Assembly: GCA_016648135.1 (NCBI GenBank) | Contig: JADDOH010011052.1 | Location: forward strand, 1-64,000 | Length of the DNA stretch: 64,000 nucleotides | Direction: 5' to 3' | From: Agrypnia vestita | Taxonomy: Eukaryota > Arthropoda > Insecta > Trichoptera > Phryganeidae | Shown here: piece by piece, positions 21,526 through 31,860 of the stretch | Position numbering within the stretch: position 1 is the first letter of the stretch | Layout of the letters: each line of letters starts with the position of its first letter | Program-made: the position numbers and the translations under genes | The notes under the pieces: model-generated | What the model saw: the letters and a program-made list of their open reading frames with translations, nothing else | What the model was told of the DNA's origin: nothing | The model's database searches: none

Positions 21526-21815
21526 TTACCTGGGGTTCAAGGAATGTAAAGCTGATCTTAGCACAGTAGACAGAATGAAAAAGGGGTCACTAAGATAATT
21601 TGGGCATGTTAAGAGAATGAGTGAAGAAAGAATGGGTAAGAAAAATATGAGGCAAGTGATGACGGCACCAGAAAGACAAGACGATTGCGGAAGACATGGC
21701 ACGACCAGATTAATCAGATACGGGAGGATGGTCATGGTAGAAGCTTCAACAATTATCGAGCTTGTACGTAAATGTGGATGAATCGAGAGTTGTGTATCAG
21801 AACAGAACAACTTCA
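21526..21815 (+). pseudogene. LINE-A tail, frameshifted
   Basis: Across shifting frames the plus strand matches the LINE-A C-terminus: TTTGGGCATGTTAAGAGAATG ('FGHVKRM'), AGTGAAGAAAGAATGG ('SEERM'), then AGACATGGCACGACCAG ('TWHDQ'), CAACAATTATCGAGCTTG ('NNRRAC') and ATCGAGAGTTGTG. The minus-strand open frame of 106 codons over the same bases is a shadow. Several frameshifts make it inactive. Confidence 0.65.
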
Positions 21816-22245
21816 ATCTAGTACTAACAGCAACAATGTCCTCCACTAAAGATTTTATACATTCTTAGCTCCGAAACTTTTGAATACACTAAACATTCCT
21901 TAAAATTAGTTAATCTGTCTAATATACAAACACATAAAAATATTATATTCTCCCCTCATTCATTCATTTAACACGACCAAACCACATTTTTAAAAAATAC
22001 ATACATAGATTTGCCAATCCGCCTTAGTAATCAAATCTCCACAGTTTCCTTTTTTTTTTCATTTTTTGTAATAGAAAATTTATAAATTTAATATCGTATT
22101 TTTTTTAAGAACAGAATAAATGGGTTAAAAATATTCAACATTAACAAGCAAACATCTAAATGATAGACCATAAAAAATGTAAAGTGTACATGTGTAAAGA
22201 TAGGTATACTCATAATATACGTCTCCACACAGACACCAGAATCAC
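21816..22245. other. No gene recognised
   Basis: AT-rich spacer with a T10 run. Nothing recognised. Confidence 0.5.
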
Positions 22246-22275
22246 ATTCTGAATGGGATCCCCCCCATTCAGAAT
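22246..22275. other. 12-bp perfect hairpin upstream of a hammerhead
   Basis: ATTCTGAATGGG (22246-22257) and CCCATTCAGAAT (22264-22275) pair perfectly around a six-base loop. It lies about 40 bases before the ribozyme at 22312, so it may be part of the same structured RNA. Confidence 0.7.
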
Positions 22276-22311
22276 TGATTTGTTAACTAGGATAGTTAAT
22301 GGAGAGTCAGT

Positions 22312-22365
22312 TGTACGTCACTCCTGATGAAGATACGGTGGCATCGAAACCGGTAGACGTAGAGT
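22312..22365 (+). ncRNA. Hammerhead ribozyme, divergent subtype
   Basis: CTGATGA (22324-22330), stem II GATAC/GCATC with one A-C mismatch and loop GGTG, GAAA (22346-22349), palindromic ACCGGT as stem III with GTA as cleavage triplet. ACGTC upstream (22315-22319) can pair with GACGT downstream (22356-22360), but four bases (ACTC) lie between the upstream strand and the core, so stem I is imperfect. Downstream AGTGATTTATACAAAG resembles the AGTGGTGAAAACAAAG tail of the 19-kb unit. Confidence 0.65.
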
Positions 22366-22975
22366 CATTATTTAAGTGATTTATACAAAGTTATTTAATT
22401 AAAATTTATATTCTTATTAATTATATTTGATTATAATTATTTTATTTAAATTAAACCCACGTTCTAAGACTTTCCTTACTTCCCACTTATGACACGATCA
22501 ACTCTGTACTTAAGAATCTAAATCAACTCGTAATGAAGATTTAAATTAAATTTTATTTAATAACGCTACATTGAGAGCGCACTTCTTCTCAAATATATTT
22601 CTTAACATTATTTATTGCGAGCTCTTTCGTTTTGTTACAAATTTGAACCAACGCAGAGTCTCAAATTCAAATACCATAAATCATAATTTAGAAATCTTTT
22701 GTGTTGTTGTTATTTATCGTTTATCAAGTGGGCCGATTCTTTAAACCGAATGCTTCTTCACGAAGGTGTGTGGAGATGATGCAACGCTTTATGGCACACC
22801 CTGTAACTAACTATAACAATATTTGTCGAGACAGAGGACCGAAACACAAGACGCTACTCGAGTAGAGAAATCAACACAAGAGTTGCTGGACGTGGTTCAG
22901 TTGAAAACCAAACACGAAACTTTTACAAAAGTTTAGAAGCTAATATCTTGCATACGTTACATATGTAGATTCAGT
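22366..22975. other. No gene recognised
   Basis: AT-rich DNA after the ribozyme, no terminal repeat or coding sequence identified. Confidence 0.5.
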
Positions 22976-23105
22976 GTAATATGTTTCTATGTGATAAAGT
23001 AGGTATAAAAGTATTTTTGGGTGTTTATAGGGCTTACGACCTATCATATGGCTGGCTTAAGTGACCACTTTACATAATGTAACGTTCACCAATTCCACCC
23101 ATGAT
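22976..23105 (-). repeat. Repeat R copy
   Basis: GGGCTTACGACCTATCATA, TGGCTGGCTTAAGTGACCAC, TTTACATAATGTAACGTTCA, CCAATTCCACCC. The same ordered blocks, in one or the other orientation, occur at 9.4, 31.7, 42.3, 58.2 and 59.2 kb. The family is unclassified: no TIR, A/B box or coding sequence was found. Confidence 0.7.
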
Positions 23106-23155
23106 AAACCACCACCTCTATCATTTTTTTTGAATTTGCATATATTGTCACGGGA

Positions 23156-23400
23156 CGTAGCTTTAGGAGACAAATAAAAGCACTGGAAGTTAAGTAACGA
23201 AATTAAATAATAAATGAAGACAAAGTCACTTAATACGAATTCAATTTATCACTCGTCTATAAACTTTTTATTGTCGCTGGGTAACTTTTTCGAGAATTTA
23301 CTGTGCAATTTATTGCATAAAATTGAGCACTCCACTTGATTATCATTTGCTTGGTTTACAAAGCACGATGAAACATACGTCATCATCTCACACAGCAACC
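23156..23400 (-). repeat. LTR-like repeat, minus orientation
   Basis: Begins TGTCACGGGACGTAGC and GGAGACAAATAAAAGCACT, the reverse complement of the GTGACA-ended fragments at 29234 and 41167. Downstream similarity fades by about 23330. It supports a TG...CA bounded LTR family with inverted TGTCAC/GTGACA ends. Confidence 0.5.
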
Positions 23401-23454
23401 CGCCATAAAGCTAAGAGACATCTGCGAAAAATGTGGCATAATCTGAAAATCTAA

Positions 23455-23600
23455 TATTGAAAGAAGGCCATGTCAAAATTTTCAACAATCGAAGGACACG
23501 CGAAGAAGAAGAAGACACGGAGAAGATGTATGAAAGTCAACGAGTTCGAGAGTTCTAACCCTGCAGCGAAGAAATGTGACGGCAAGTTAGTTAGCTCAGA
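23455..23600 (+). pseudogene. LINE-A tail, decayed
   Basis: GAAGGCCATGTCAAAAT and CAACAATCGAAGGACACG ('EGHVK.FNNRRT'), an AAG-repeat run, AGATGTATGAAAGTCAACGA, ending GACGGCAAGTTAG. This follows the order of LINE-A (GHVRS.NNRR...MNV). Heavily mutated. Confidence 0.55.
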
Positions 23601-24293
23601 AGAGCCAGTTTGGAATTAGAACCATTAGCACGTCCGCCAATCATATAGCTGTTTAGGCAAGCAAGGCAAGACGCAAGAATTTAAATGCAAAATTAGCTCG
23701 TGTTCATACAAAAAGTTTTAATAAAGTTTTAAACAAGGTGAATACTCTTAACCCACTTTTGGCATCTTCAATATTCAAACAATACCGAAGAGTCAAACTC
23801 GGGGGGTCTCCTTAAGACCGTCACAGCATCCGGAGGGAGGGGATATTCGGCAGAAATTTTATAAAAGATAAGACTTTCAAAGTTGATCCGTTTCTTCACA
23901 TTCTCTAATCAGTGCGGCTGACGCGTACGTCAAGAACTTTTTTCTTTGAGATTTACATTTGAATGCTGCGAAAAGCCGACGAAAGATTCGTATTTATATT
24001 CCTGGTGCTACTTCCAAGATGAAGCATGAATCCACGTCTGCAAAAAAGTTCCTAAATTAACATTTTTACATTTTGATAGAAAATCATTATAAATTATCAA
24101 ATTAAGGCCGGTTTAGATAGGATAATGATACATTTTACATTAATAGGAAACCAATAACTCAAAATAAGCACTGATCTCGTATCAGTTCTACTAAGACAAA
24201 GTACATGAAAATGAACAAAGAATAGGCAACATCATCATGACCACCATTTATCATAATAGACCAAACTTTTGAATCAGAAGAAAGTTTTAATAT
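23601..24293. other. No gene recognised
   Basis: No repeat or coding signal recognised; 23790-23830 is GC-richer. Confidence 0.45.
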
Positions 24294-24426
24294 CAGAGTA
24301 TAAGAGTGACACAAAACAATGATATACCATATACCTTTGTCTTATGTATATGGTATACCATTGTTTTATGTCACTCTTAAACTCTGTGTAACACCAAACA
24401 ATTTTGTTGATATTATTTGGTGTTAC
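24294..24426. repeat. Two adjacent hairpins
   Basis: First hairpin: CAGAGTATAAGAGTGACA and AAAACAATGATATACCATAT mirrored by ATATGGTATACCATTGTTTT and TGTCACTCTTAAACTCTG (24294-24386). Second: GTAACACCAAA and TTTGGTGTTAC (24388-24426). Long near-perfect arms with a tiny loop suggest a miniature foldback element or the remains of one. Confidence 0.75.
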
Positions 24427-26489
24427 ATTTTGGTATTTTTAAATTGTACAAAGATCTTACAGATGTGTTATTTTCAATTTTAATATAAATATTTTATTAA
24501 AGAAAATATATAAACAAAATTTGTATAATATAATTTTTTTGTATATATTTTCTGTTTTTGGAACGAAGAATTTAATTTGTTTTGTAATAATTAATCACTT
24601 TGATAATCATTTTTTGTATAACTTCATTATGTTTTATCGTATGCCCCTCCCCATACGATAATTCCATATTGTAATATTGGTGGACAGTATCGAAATAAAC
24701 TTTTTTGAAATTAAACTAAATATTGATATTAACATTTTCCATCCCTTAAAACTACTTCATACGGTTCCTCATAAATTATATTTAATTTACGTTTTTTTTT
24801 CGATTATTGTATCCACATTATTCTCGATGGTAAAACTAGTCTAAATAAAAATCCAGTGGACCCGGATGCCGTCTTGTGATTTCGACTAAGAGTGGTATTC
24901 GGAGAAGAATGGCGGTTAGGCAGTTAAAAGAGGCTTTTACCATTTGACTCCTACGCCAGAAAGTGCATCATCAAGTCGAGGTTGAAATATGATCGCAATT
25001 AATAAAATCCTTGTAACAGGCTCGCGTAATGACTTCGCAAACTGACTGGTAACAGGGCTTAATGACGGCCATTTTTATCATCCCAATGCGTTCTGTTTCG
25101 GTTAGCCAAATATTTGCAAAGTGAAATCGGCTTAATCCATTCGCATTCTATTAATCACTAGGCGTAAAGCGGTTTTATTTCATTTATGAAATAATTCAAA
25201 ATTCCCCATTTGAAAAATGTTATTTTTAATATTTTCAATTGAAAAAATAAGCGCCCAAATACAAACGATAAGTAATTGGTTGGCTTTTAGCGTTAGGCCT
25301 ACAATTCTCCAACTGTCTTACAACAAAAAAACAGCAGGCCAGTCGATCTATATATTAACATTTTTTTAAATGAATATTTTAGCTCTGTATTTACAGGTAG
25401 ACTGAACTTCATTTAGGAATTGAATTGGTGTTACGATATGCACAATCCGTCAAGGTGTTTATGCCTTAAGTTTTTTTAGTGTTTTGAGGAGTAGCACCAC
25501 CTTGAAATTTAGATGGAATTTTTGATTTTTTATAAGGAGGATATTATATTATTATTGTTATTTTTATGACACTCATTAAGGTACATAATTATTATTTTAT
25601 GGGAAAACTTTTGAAAAAATACTCGCTCGCGTCATACGCAACTTTTTCCGGAGCACGTTTATCCGACACATACAAGGTCATGTACTTATTAAGATATATA
25701 ATATTATATCTTTTCGATTTTTTCGAAATAAAATATGGTTTATCTCAATAAAATTTTCATCAAAAACTTCTTCTCGATATTTGGCTGCCATTATCTCTAG
25801 ACCTTCGACGTCCTAAAAATTCACGTAATTTCGTTCGCTGCTTTAACTTATTTAATACAAAAATTTTAGTGTACGCGATTTGTTTAACAACCTCATTTAT
25901 ACATAAATCATATTTTTTTACGCGTATAAAGAAAGTTTACAACGCCAGGTGGTTGCTATTCAGACCGTTTTTTTTTACCTAGGTAGCCTAGCACACAACA
26001 TCTACCGGCAAAAAAATCTGAAATTGGATTCAAAACTAAATTTTACTTTTTTCGCGTTTAATGAAATTAAAACTTTTGCTTCGAACTTTGATTGGATGCG
26101 TGGAAGGCTTTTCTCAATTTTTCATGTCACTACGTGAAAAAAATGTTTTCATAAATCTGAAATAATAAGAAAATATAAATTTTAGGCTATACTCTTACCT
26201 GGGAGATATGGCTCATAATATAGATACTTCATTTGTTAATAATTACATTGCCTTATTTTCTGTCTCGGATAATTGTGCACTGGAGAATTTTCTATCTGAC
26301 ATGATGCGGAAATTTTGTTTTTTTTTTCAAAAATTTTCCTGTTAAATAATAGTTTTATATTTACCCTGATAGGTGTTAACAAAATAAAATAAAATGATTT
26401 ATCATCTCAATATAATAAATCACATGATGTTATATTTTCGCCATTTTGTAATATGGGGTGTGGATATGGACACTCAACCAAGAATTGGC
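24427..26489. other. No gene recognised
   Basis: Two kb without recognisable genes. 24840-25190 is comparatively non-repetitive, with TTAATG/TTAATC-type sites and balanced composition; it may be unique intronic sequence. Open frames at 25566 and 25949 are short and carry no motif. Confidence 0.4.
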
Positions 26490-26780
26490 ATCGAAAAGCC
26501 GAGGCTTTTGGATCGTGGCTAGAAAGTTTTGTAGGTGGAAAGCAGGCGCATGCAGTGGGAACATTGAAGCATGACTTTTTTGTAAACGTATATTTTGGAA
26601 AATAAATAGAAATAAAATATTTAAGCTAGAGATTTTTATGATATATCAAAATATATGCTATAATAAATGAATGCTATGATAACAATTGTGATATATTACG
26701 AAATATATGTTGTATTCCGATTTTTTTTCCAAATAATTGGTTATGTAAAAGTCAGGCTGCTGTGTTCACACTGCACGCCC
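26490..26780 (+). repeat. SINE body without recognisable head
   Basis: Blocks GGCGCATGCAGTGGGAACA, AGCATGACTTTTTTGTAAAC, GATAACAATTGTGATATATTACG and CTGCACGCCCCTGGTG match, in order, the body of the SINE at 56015-56350 (GGCATGTGCAGTGAGAACA, AGTATGACTT, TTATTGTGATAGGAATATTACG, CTGCCCGCCCCTAGT). The tRNA-like head is not clear. Confidence 0.6.
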
Positions 26781-27076
26781 CTGGTGGATAGAGTGACGAA
26801 TGTTGAAGTCCTCCGGCGTATGAAAAGTACCGATAAGTGCTGCGGACTGTCAAAATAAGAATCCTTGAATATCTCGGACATATTATGAGAGGACCAAAGT
26901 TAAGTCTAAACCACCTCATTATCGAAAAGAAAATAAGAGGTAAAAGAAGCATAGGAAGACGTCGCATCTCGTGGCTGCATATCTTGAGGGACTGGTATAA
27001 GCATAGCTCGACTGAGTTATTCCGTACGGCGGTGAAACGAGTCGTAATCGCCAAAAAGATCGCCGACCTTCAATAG
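26781..27076 (+). pseudogene. LINE-C reverse transcriptase tail
   Basis: Encodes RVTNVEVLRRMKSTD, then after a frameshift near 26855 TVKIRILEYLGHIMRGPK, LIIEKKIRGKRSIGRRRISW and LHILRDWYKHSSTELFRTA to the stop after IADLQ. 'RVTNEEVLRRM ... LGHIMR ... GKR..GRRR.SWL..LR.W' is a common LINE C-terminus in insects. It is 5'-truncated and frameshifted, so inactive. The fragment at 28381 shows the segment just upstream of this in the family. Confidence 0.75.
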
Positions 27077-28380
27077 ATGATACTGTATGTAAGAAGAAGA
27101 AGAAGACTACATCACCCGATTTCTTCTGATATATTATAAACGATAAGTAAAATTACTTTACACCTAGTTACTTATTTATTTTACTCATATACGCTTTACT
27201 TAGGGAGCACTAGTGCCCATCGCTTAGAAGAGACGTTTTTCCTAAGTATGTTGTTAAGCCTTCCTAAGGCTGCCATTCCAATCTTCTGCTTCGCTATAAA
27301 TAAATTAATCTTTAAAGGTTCATTCCATGTGAAATCACATAGATGTGGTTACTTGACCATTCTGATATTTTTTTATTTTTTACCGTAGGTAATCCGATTC
27401 GTGTGAAGCTCTAAACGATTTTTATTTCATTTTTATCTGCCACCGTCTTGGATCAAGGCTCAATTTTCTTCACAGCGTCAGGCAAAAACGAGGCTTTGTA
27501 GAGGTTTTAAAGTAAAATATTGTTCTCCTCCTATAAAAGATTAAAGGTTTAGGTTTTCACTTACACAAATAAGATACAATAGACTTATAGAAAATGTAGA
27601 GAAATAATTAATATTATTAATAATAATGTAGAGAAATAATAATAATAAATAAATAATAGAAATAATAAGAAAAATTACTCATACGTAGGGCCTAAAATAT
27701 TTAACGTATTTAAAACAGACTTCCCGACAATCAGAATATACTCAATTAATAAAATAAAAACTTTAGCAAACAACTGACTTACCTCTAAAGGTAGAACAGC
27801 AACTGAAAATTTACTTACTGTAATTGCATAATAATGTATATAAATAAAAATATATATCTATATAAATAAATTAATTGATTAAGGAAAACAAAAAATAATC
27901 TTAAACAAAACTTTAACCCTTTTTACATTAAACAATATTCTACACATATTTACACTTGGACTTACGACTCGCTCATCTTATCACTAACATTGCACTTGAT
28001 ACTTTGTAGATACATAATTATTACCTTATGAAAACAAATATAATATTATTGACGAATTCAAAAAAATATTATAATTGTGTTCTATAACGCCACTCTGGGA
28101 CAGGCGTAGCCTAGTAGAGTAGCATAATCCACAAATCTAACAACAACAAAAAAATTGTGTAATCTTATCTTATTGTTAAATTATTATTAAGTACCTATAT
28201 ATTGTAAACAACGATTTTTTTGAAATGAATAAATAAATAAAAATAGGTATATGAACCATAACATAAAATACTTTGATTATGCTGAATTCGGGTGCATAAT
28301 CATCGATTTCGGTAACCTTTGTGATAACTAGGGGTTGGAATAACAGGGAGGAAAATTTTGTGTTTTAACTGCGGCTAGTA
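27077..28380. other. No gene recognised
   Basis: AT-rich DNA with an AAG microsatellite (about 27090-27106) at the LINE-C tail and AATAATAAT-type runs near 27600-27660. No coding signal. Confidence 0.45.
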
Positions 28381-28560
28381 GAGTTTATGTTGTGGTTTAT
28401 ATTGTATGGCAGCGAAACATGGACCATCGGCCAGAGCATGTCCGGTAGGTTAGCGGCCTTCCAGATGCGGTGCTACAGGCGCATGGCGAGCATATCCGAA
28501 ACAAAGAGGTGCTGAGCAGGGTGGGCGAAAAGAGGCAGCTCTTGAGCAGAATCGCCCAAC
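28381..28560 (+). pseudogene. LINE-C fragment, upstream part
   Basis: Encodes LYGSETWTIGQSMSGRLAAF and QMRCYRRMASIS, the 'LYGSETWT......RL.AF.M.CYRRM..IS' segment between the polymerase domain and the LGHIMR tail. Stops and shifts appear after about 28510. It is an isolated dead fragment. Confidence 0.7.
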
Positions 28561-28799
28561 AACTAGCGATTTGGGGCGATTATACATATGTGTGGACTTC
28601 TGAACATGTGCAAAATCTCGATTTCCCCCATCGCCGCAATGAAAATTGAGGTTACTTCCAAGATGGTTGCAGATGAAAAAAATAATTAAAATTGTACTGT
28701 TGGGGTAAAATGGTAAAAAAAAAAACTAAATATTTAAAATGGTAAAAAAAAAAAACAAAATATTTAAAATGGTCAGCAACTATTTTTTTTAATTAGGTG
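28561..28799. other. Short duplication, no gene
   Basis: ATGGTAAAAAAAAAAA and AATATTTAAAATGGT repeat twice at 28710-28770, a recent local slippage duplication. Confidence 0.6.
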
Positions 28800-29234
28800 A
28801 TTTAATTAGGTGGAACCTGCAATGGGATCCGAAAATCCATATACACGGCAGAATATTTCAGAAAACTATACACAGAAGATTCTGAACGGCCGTGAAAACC
28901 TAAGGACATTACTGCGCAATCAGTTGTGCCAGAGTTGTTTGACAGCGATAAGTCCAAAGACAAAACGAAATCGTGGCGCGTGTGTTGCTAGCGCATGGTG
29001 ATTCCAGCGATAATAAATTCAGGGAAGTACCTACCGGCGGACGAGAAGTTTTCTAGTATATTGTGATCTAGTATATATGAGTGCTAAATAGAGCGAAAAT
29101 TACGAAACATTTTGTGAAATTTTTTAGAAACATTTAGGGTAGATTAAATACGTGACCAGTGACTTTGCGTATTAAATAAAGGTTGAAATAGTTTTAAGTG
29201 TTTCATTTGCCTCCCACAGTCACGTCCCGTGACA
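28800..29234 (+). repeat. LTR-like dispersed repeat, most complete copy
   Basis: Ordered blocks: GGATCCGAAAATCCATATAC, GGCAGAATATTTCAGAAAAC (shared with 46668-46880 minus), GTGGCGCGTGTGTTGCTAGC, GGGAAGTACCTACCGGCGG, CGAGAAGTTTTCTAGTATA, GACCAGTGACTTTGCGTATT, CCTCCCACAGTCACGTCCCG and terminal TGACA at 29234. Shared boundaries with five other copies and the inverted end pair favour a solo LTR of an unidentified LTR retrotransposon. The 63-codon open frame inside is not conserved between copies. Confidence 0.5.
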
Positions 29235-29839
29235 AAATTTGTAGAAATTTCTTCAAACTTCACGAAGGTTAGCATATAAGATGTCCACTTACTTAAATAA
29301 AATGCCGATTACTATCACATCGGTGGTCGCCATTTACGAGGAAAAAAAACTAATTATACGCCCAGCTTCCGGGCATTTTGTCCGCGGCTCACATTTTTAT
29401 TTAATATTCAAATAATCGCGGCTCGTTTTGTTTTCGGGCGAGCCGTGATTAAAAAACGGTGTTCACGCGACTAAATCACGTTCAACAGAATCATCGGCGA
29501 ATGTCGCTTAAATCGGCCGCGCTGATTGGACGAGGACAAATAAAAACAAATTGGGATTGTTACTTTAATTCTATGCGTGAATTTTTATAAACCGGGCATT
29601 TTCTGGCAGGTTTGCGCACGCTGACAGGAATAAATTTCAATTCTATTTTGACTTGTCAATTTGTTTAGTTAATTACTTATATCTAGATGAGTACGTAGAT
29701 TATATACGTAGTACCCACTATGCAAATTCGTGTATTTATTAAATTTGATAATTAATACGCATCAGTCGATATTTTTATATATGCAGAACCTTTATTTGTA
29801 TTCCCTCCATATTAAGACTTAAATATAAAACGAAAATAT
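29235..29839. other. Non-repetitive island
   Basis: 29290-29640 matches nothing else in the window, is less AT-rich and has a GGCTCGxTTT/CGAGCCGTGATT inverted motif. No coding signal; possible unique regulatory DNA. Confidence 0.3.
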
Positions 29840-29935
29840 TGTCACATGTTGTGACTATGGCGGAATGAAATAAAACACTGGAAATATAGCTATAACACTT
29901 ATCACATATAACACTTAACACATAATATCGGCCGG
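29840..29935 (-). repeat. LTR-like repeat end, minus orientation
   Basis: TGTCACATGTTGTGACTATG followed by GAATGAAATAAAACACTGG mirrors, with mutations, the 29150-29234 terminus (AGTGTTTCATTTGCCTCCCA...GTGACA). Together with the plus copy ending at 29234 it forms an inverted pair about 600 bp apart. It directly abuts the PLE fragment. Confidence 0.5.
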
Positions 29936-30340
29936 TCTAACAGAAAAATATCTTGCTGCGTGTCTGAGCATAAAGTAGATGTTAAAAATAAAAAACTCAC
30001 CTCTTTCTTAGTTCATCATGTTCTTAGGGAAGGATATAAAATAGATTTTAATAATGCCTCTACCATCGCAAATATTAATAACGAAACATGCAGAATATAC
30101 AGGGAACCAATAGAAATACATAAAAATAAAAATAACATGAATTGCCGCGACGACGCGATCCGAATTCCTTATACTTGGAAATCCATTCTTAATGACAGTA
30201 AAATCTTTTCAAAATCAGCCCCTAATAACCCGATTCCAAGTACAGACGCAGTAAATGAACATATTAATATAACTAACAATAACGGAATTTCCAACAATAA
30301 TAGAAGAATTACCAGGTCACAAAGTAAATTCAGCAATTAG
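29936..30340 (+). pseudogene. Penelope-like element (PLE) C-terminal GIY-YIG endonuclease fragment
   Basis: One open frame of about 130 codons, without an ATG start, ends at TAG 30338-30340. It reads SEHKVDVKNKKLTSFLVHHV, LREGYKIDFNNASTIANINN, then CRIYREPIEIHKNKNN, RIPYTWKSILNDS, and a polar Asn-rich tail ending RRITRSQSKFSN. The pattern 'EHK.D..N......H....GH.IDF.NA.......R...E.IEI.K' followed by 'W..IL' is the end of the GIY-YIG endonuclease of Penelope-like retroelements. The reverse transcriptase and the GIY-YIG catalytic core are missing: the copy is 5'-truncated, as usual for PLEs. Confidence 0.8.
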
Positions 30341-30446
30341 CCTCGCATTAGGCTTCACTTGGATCTCGACTTCTGGAGTGAACGGGTGTGCTTGCCATCA
30401 ATTCAAAACAGAACTCGAAATACAAGGCGAAAAATCCCTTTGAAAA

Positions 30447-30483
30447 TGGCCAGTGCTATCTGTCCGAAACGTTGGTTATAATA
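30447..30483 (+). ncRNA. Decayed hammerhead-like motif downstream of the PLE frame
   Basis: TTTGAAAA occupies the place of CTGANGA, followed by a GGCCAG/CTGTCC stem II (one mismatch), CGAAAC and palindromic AACGTT as stem III. The GAAA box and stem geometry fit a hammerhead; the first box has lost invariant bases. Its position about 110 bases after the PLE stop codon is where PLE terminal repeats carry hammerheads. Predicted inactive. Confidence 0.4.
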
Positions 30484-30535
30484 TAACAGTCTTTCTCAAG
30501 ACTACAATACGCGGGTTATCCTAGAAAATAATCCT

Positions 30536-30582
30536 TCATATATATATACATATATATATGAAGGATCATATATATATATATA
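30536..30582. repeat. AT dinucleotide palindrome
   Basis: CTTCATATATATATACATA is mirrored by TATATATATATGAAGG, then a further ATATATATATATA run. It probably marks the 3' end or the target site of the PLE. Confidence 0.5.
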
Positions 30583-31144
30583 ATTTTTCCTAATAATAGT
30601 TAGATAAAAAATAAAAATTAAATAATATTCTCTTTATTACTCAATCAATAAATTTAATTTTCTCTTAATTGACAGCGGCCTAGAAAATTTTCGGAAAATA
30701 ATATCTTATCTTCAACTCTTTCGACCTTCTCAATTCCGTCCACCACTTAAAAGTTATAAATATTAAATTATTCTACCTCTCAGACATCTGTTTAAAAAAT
30801 CATACAATATCCCTGTTAACCCCTCTTCCAAAAAACATAGGAATGAAATTTTCCTTTTTGTAATTTCTCCGTATAAATCTTACATTTTTGCTAAAAACGC
30901 TAAGAGCCTTTGGCCTTTAAAAACTTTATAAATAATCAATGAGAAGCATTGAGTTTTTTAAAAAACTTAAACCTTATCTTGGTAAAGGGTGTGTTTTTAA
31001 TAACATGTTGTTTTTTAATAACATTGCAGCCAGAAAATAAAATAAATACTTATCATCATTAAAAATCAATATCAAAAATTAAAAATCAAAAAATATTCTG
31101 TAAAATAATATAAACTATATTCTGTAAAATAATATAAACATATA
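30583..31144. other. No gene recognised
   Basis: AT-rich; a 25-base phrase around TTCTGTAAAATAATATAAAC is repeated at 31098 and 31123. No coding signal. Confidence 0.5.
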
Positions 31145-31585
31145 GGGTGTAACAGAGCTAGTCCATTAAACTTTTCAGGTGGTTTTCTGCCTTGATTACG
31201 AGTCGAAATTCTTCAAGCAACTATAATCTTATATCAAAAGTCATGGAGATATGCGATATCATTAAAGTGACTTATATCTATTATGGAAAATTCATTTCTT
31301 TCAATACATGTCAAATAAAATGATAAAAATCTTGCAGAAATTGAAAATGAGACTTTTTTGAAAGGTTTTTTATCATTTTATTTGACTCCTGTTTTTAAAA
31401 AAACATCATTACAATATCTTATCATCGATATAAGCTATTGTAATGATAGTTCAATATTTTTCAAAAAATAAAAGTCATAAATATTGAAAGAAAATGCTCA
31501 ATTGATAATTGCTTGAACATTTTCGACTCATAATCAAAACAAAAATTCACCTGAAAAGTATAGTGGACTAGCTCTGTTACACTTG
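31145..31585. mobile_element. MITE with long TIRs (family M)
   Basis: Ends are inverted repeats: GGGTGTAACAGAGCTAGTCC and AACTTTTCAGGTG on the left against CACCTGAAAAGTATAGTGG and ACTAGCTCTGTTACACTTG on the right, about 440 bp apart, with possible TATA flanks. Internal arms carry GGAGATATGCGATATC and TCAAATAAAATGATAAAAATC blocks shared with the 44.7- and 57.5-kb elements. No open frame; a non-autonomous DNA transposon of unknown superfamily. Confidence 0.7.
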
Positions 31586-31687
31586 TATATTTATATTATA
31601 ATTATATTATTAATGCAAATTATTTTATATTTTTATGGAACTAAACTAAATAATTAACTAAACAAGTTACATCAAATATGTAAAATA

Positions 31688-31860
31688 AGGTTGTTCTTGG
31701 GTGGAATCGTGAACGTTGCATTGCGTAAAGTGATCACTTAAGCCAGCCAAGATAGGCATTAAGCCTGCATATGCTTAATAAAGACTTCGATACATGTTTC
31801 CCATATAAATAGCTTCTTTGTGAGACTTATATTATTTATCATAATTAATATTATTTGATT
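31688..31860 (+). repeat. Repeat R copy
   Basis: GGTGGAATCGTGAACGTTGC, TAAAGTGATCACTTAAGCCA, GCCAAGATAGGCATTAAGCC, TTCGATACATGTTTCCCATA, TAAATAGCTTC, GTGAGACTT. It is the same ordered series as at 42308-42470 and, inverted, at 58.1 and 59.1 kb. Confidence 0.7.

Noticed and set aside
21526..21846. 106-codon minus-strand ORF
   Set aside because: Shadow of the LINE-A tail on the plus strand, whose motifs are recognisable.
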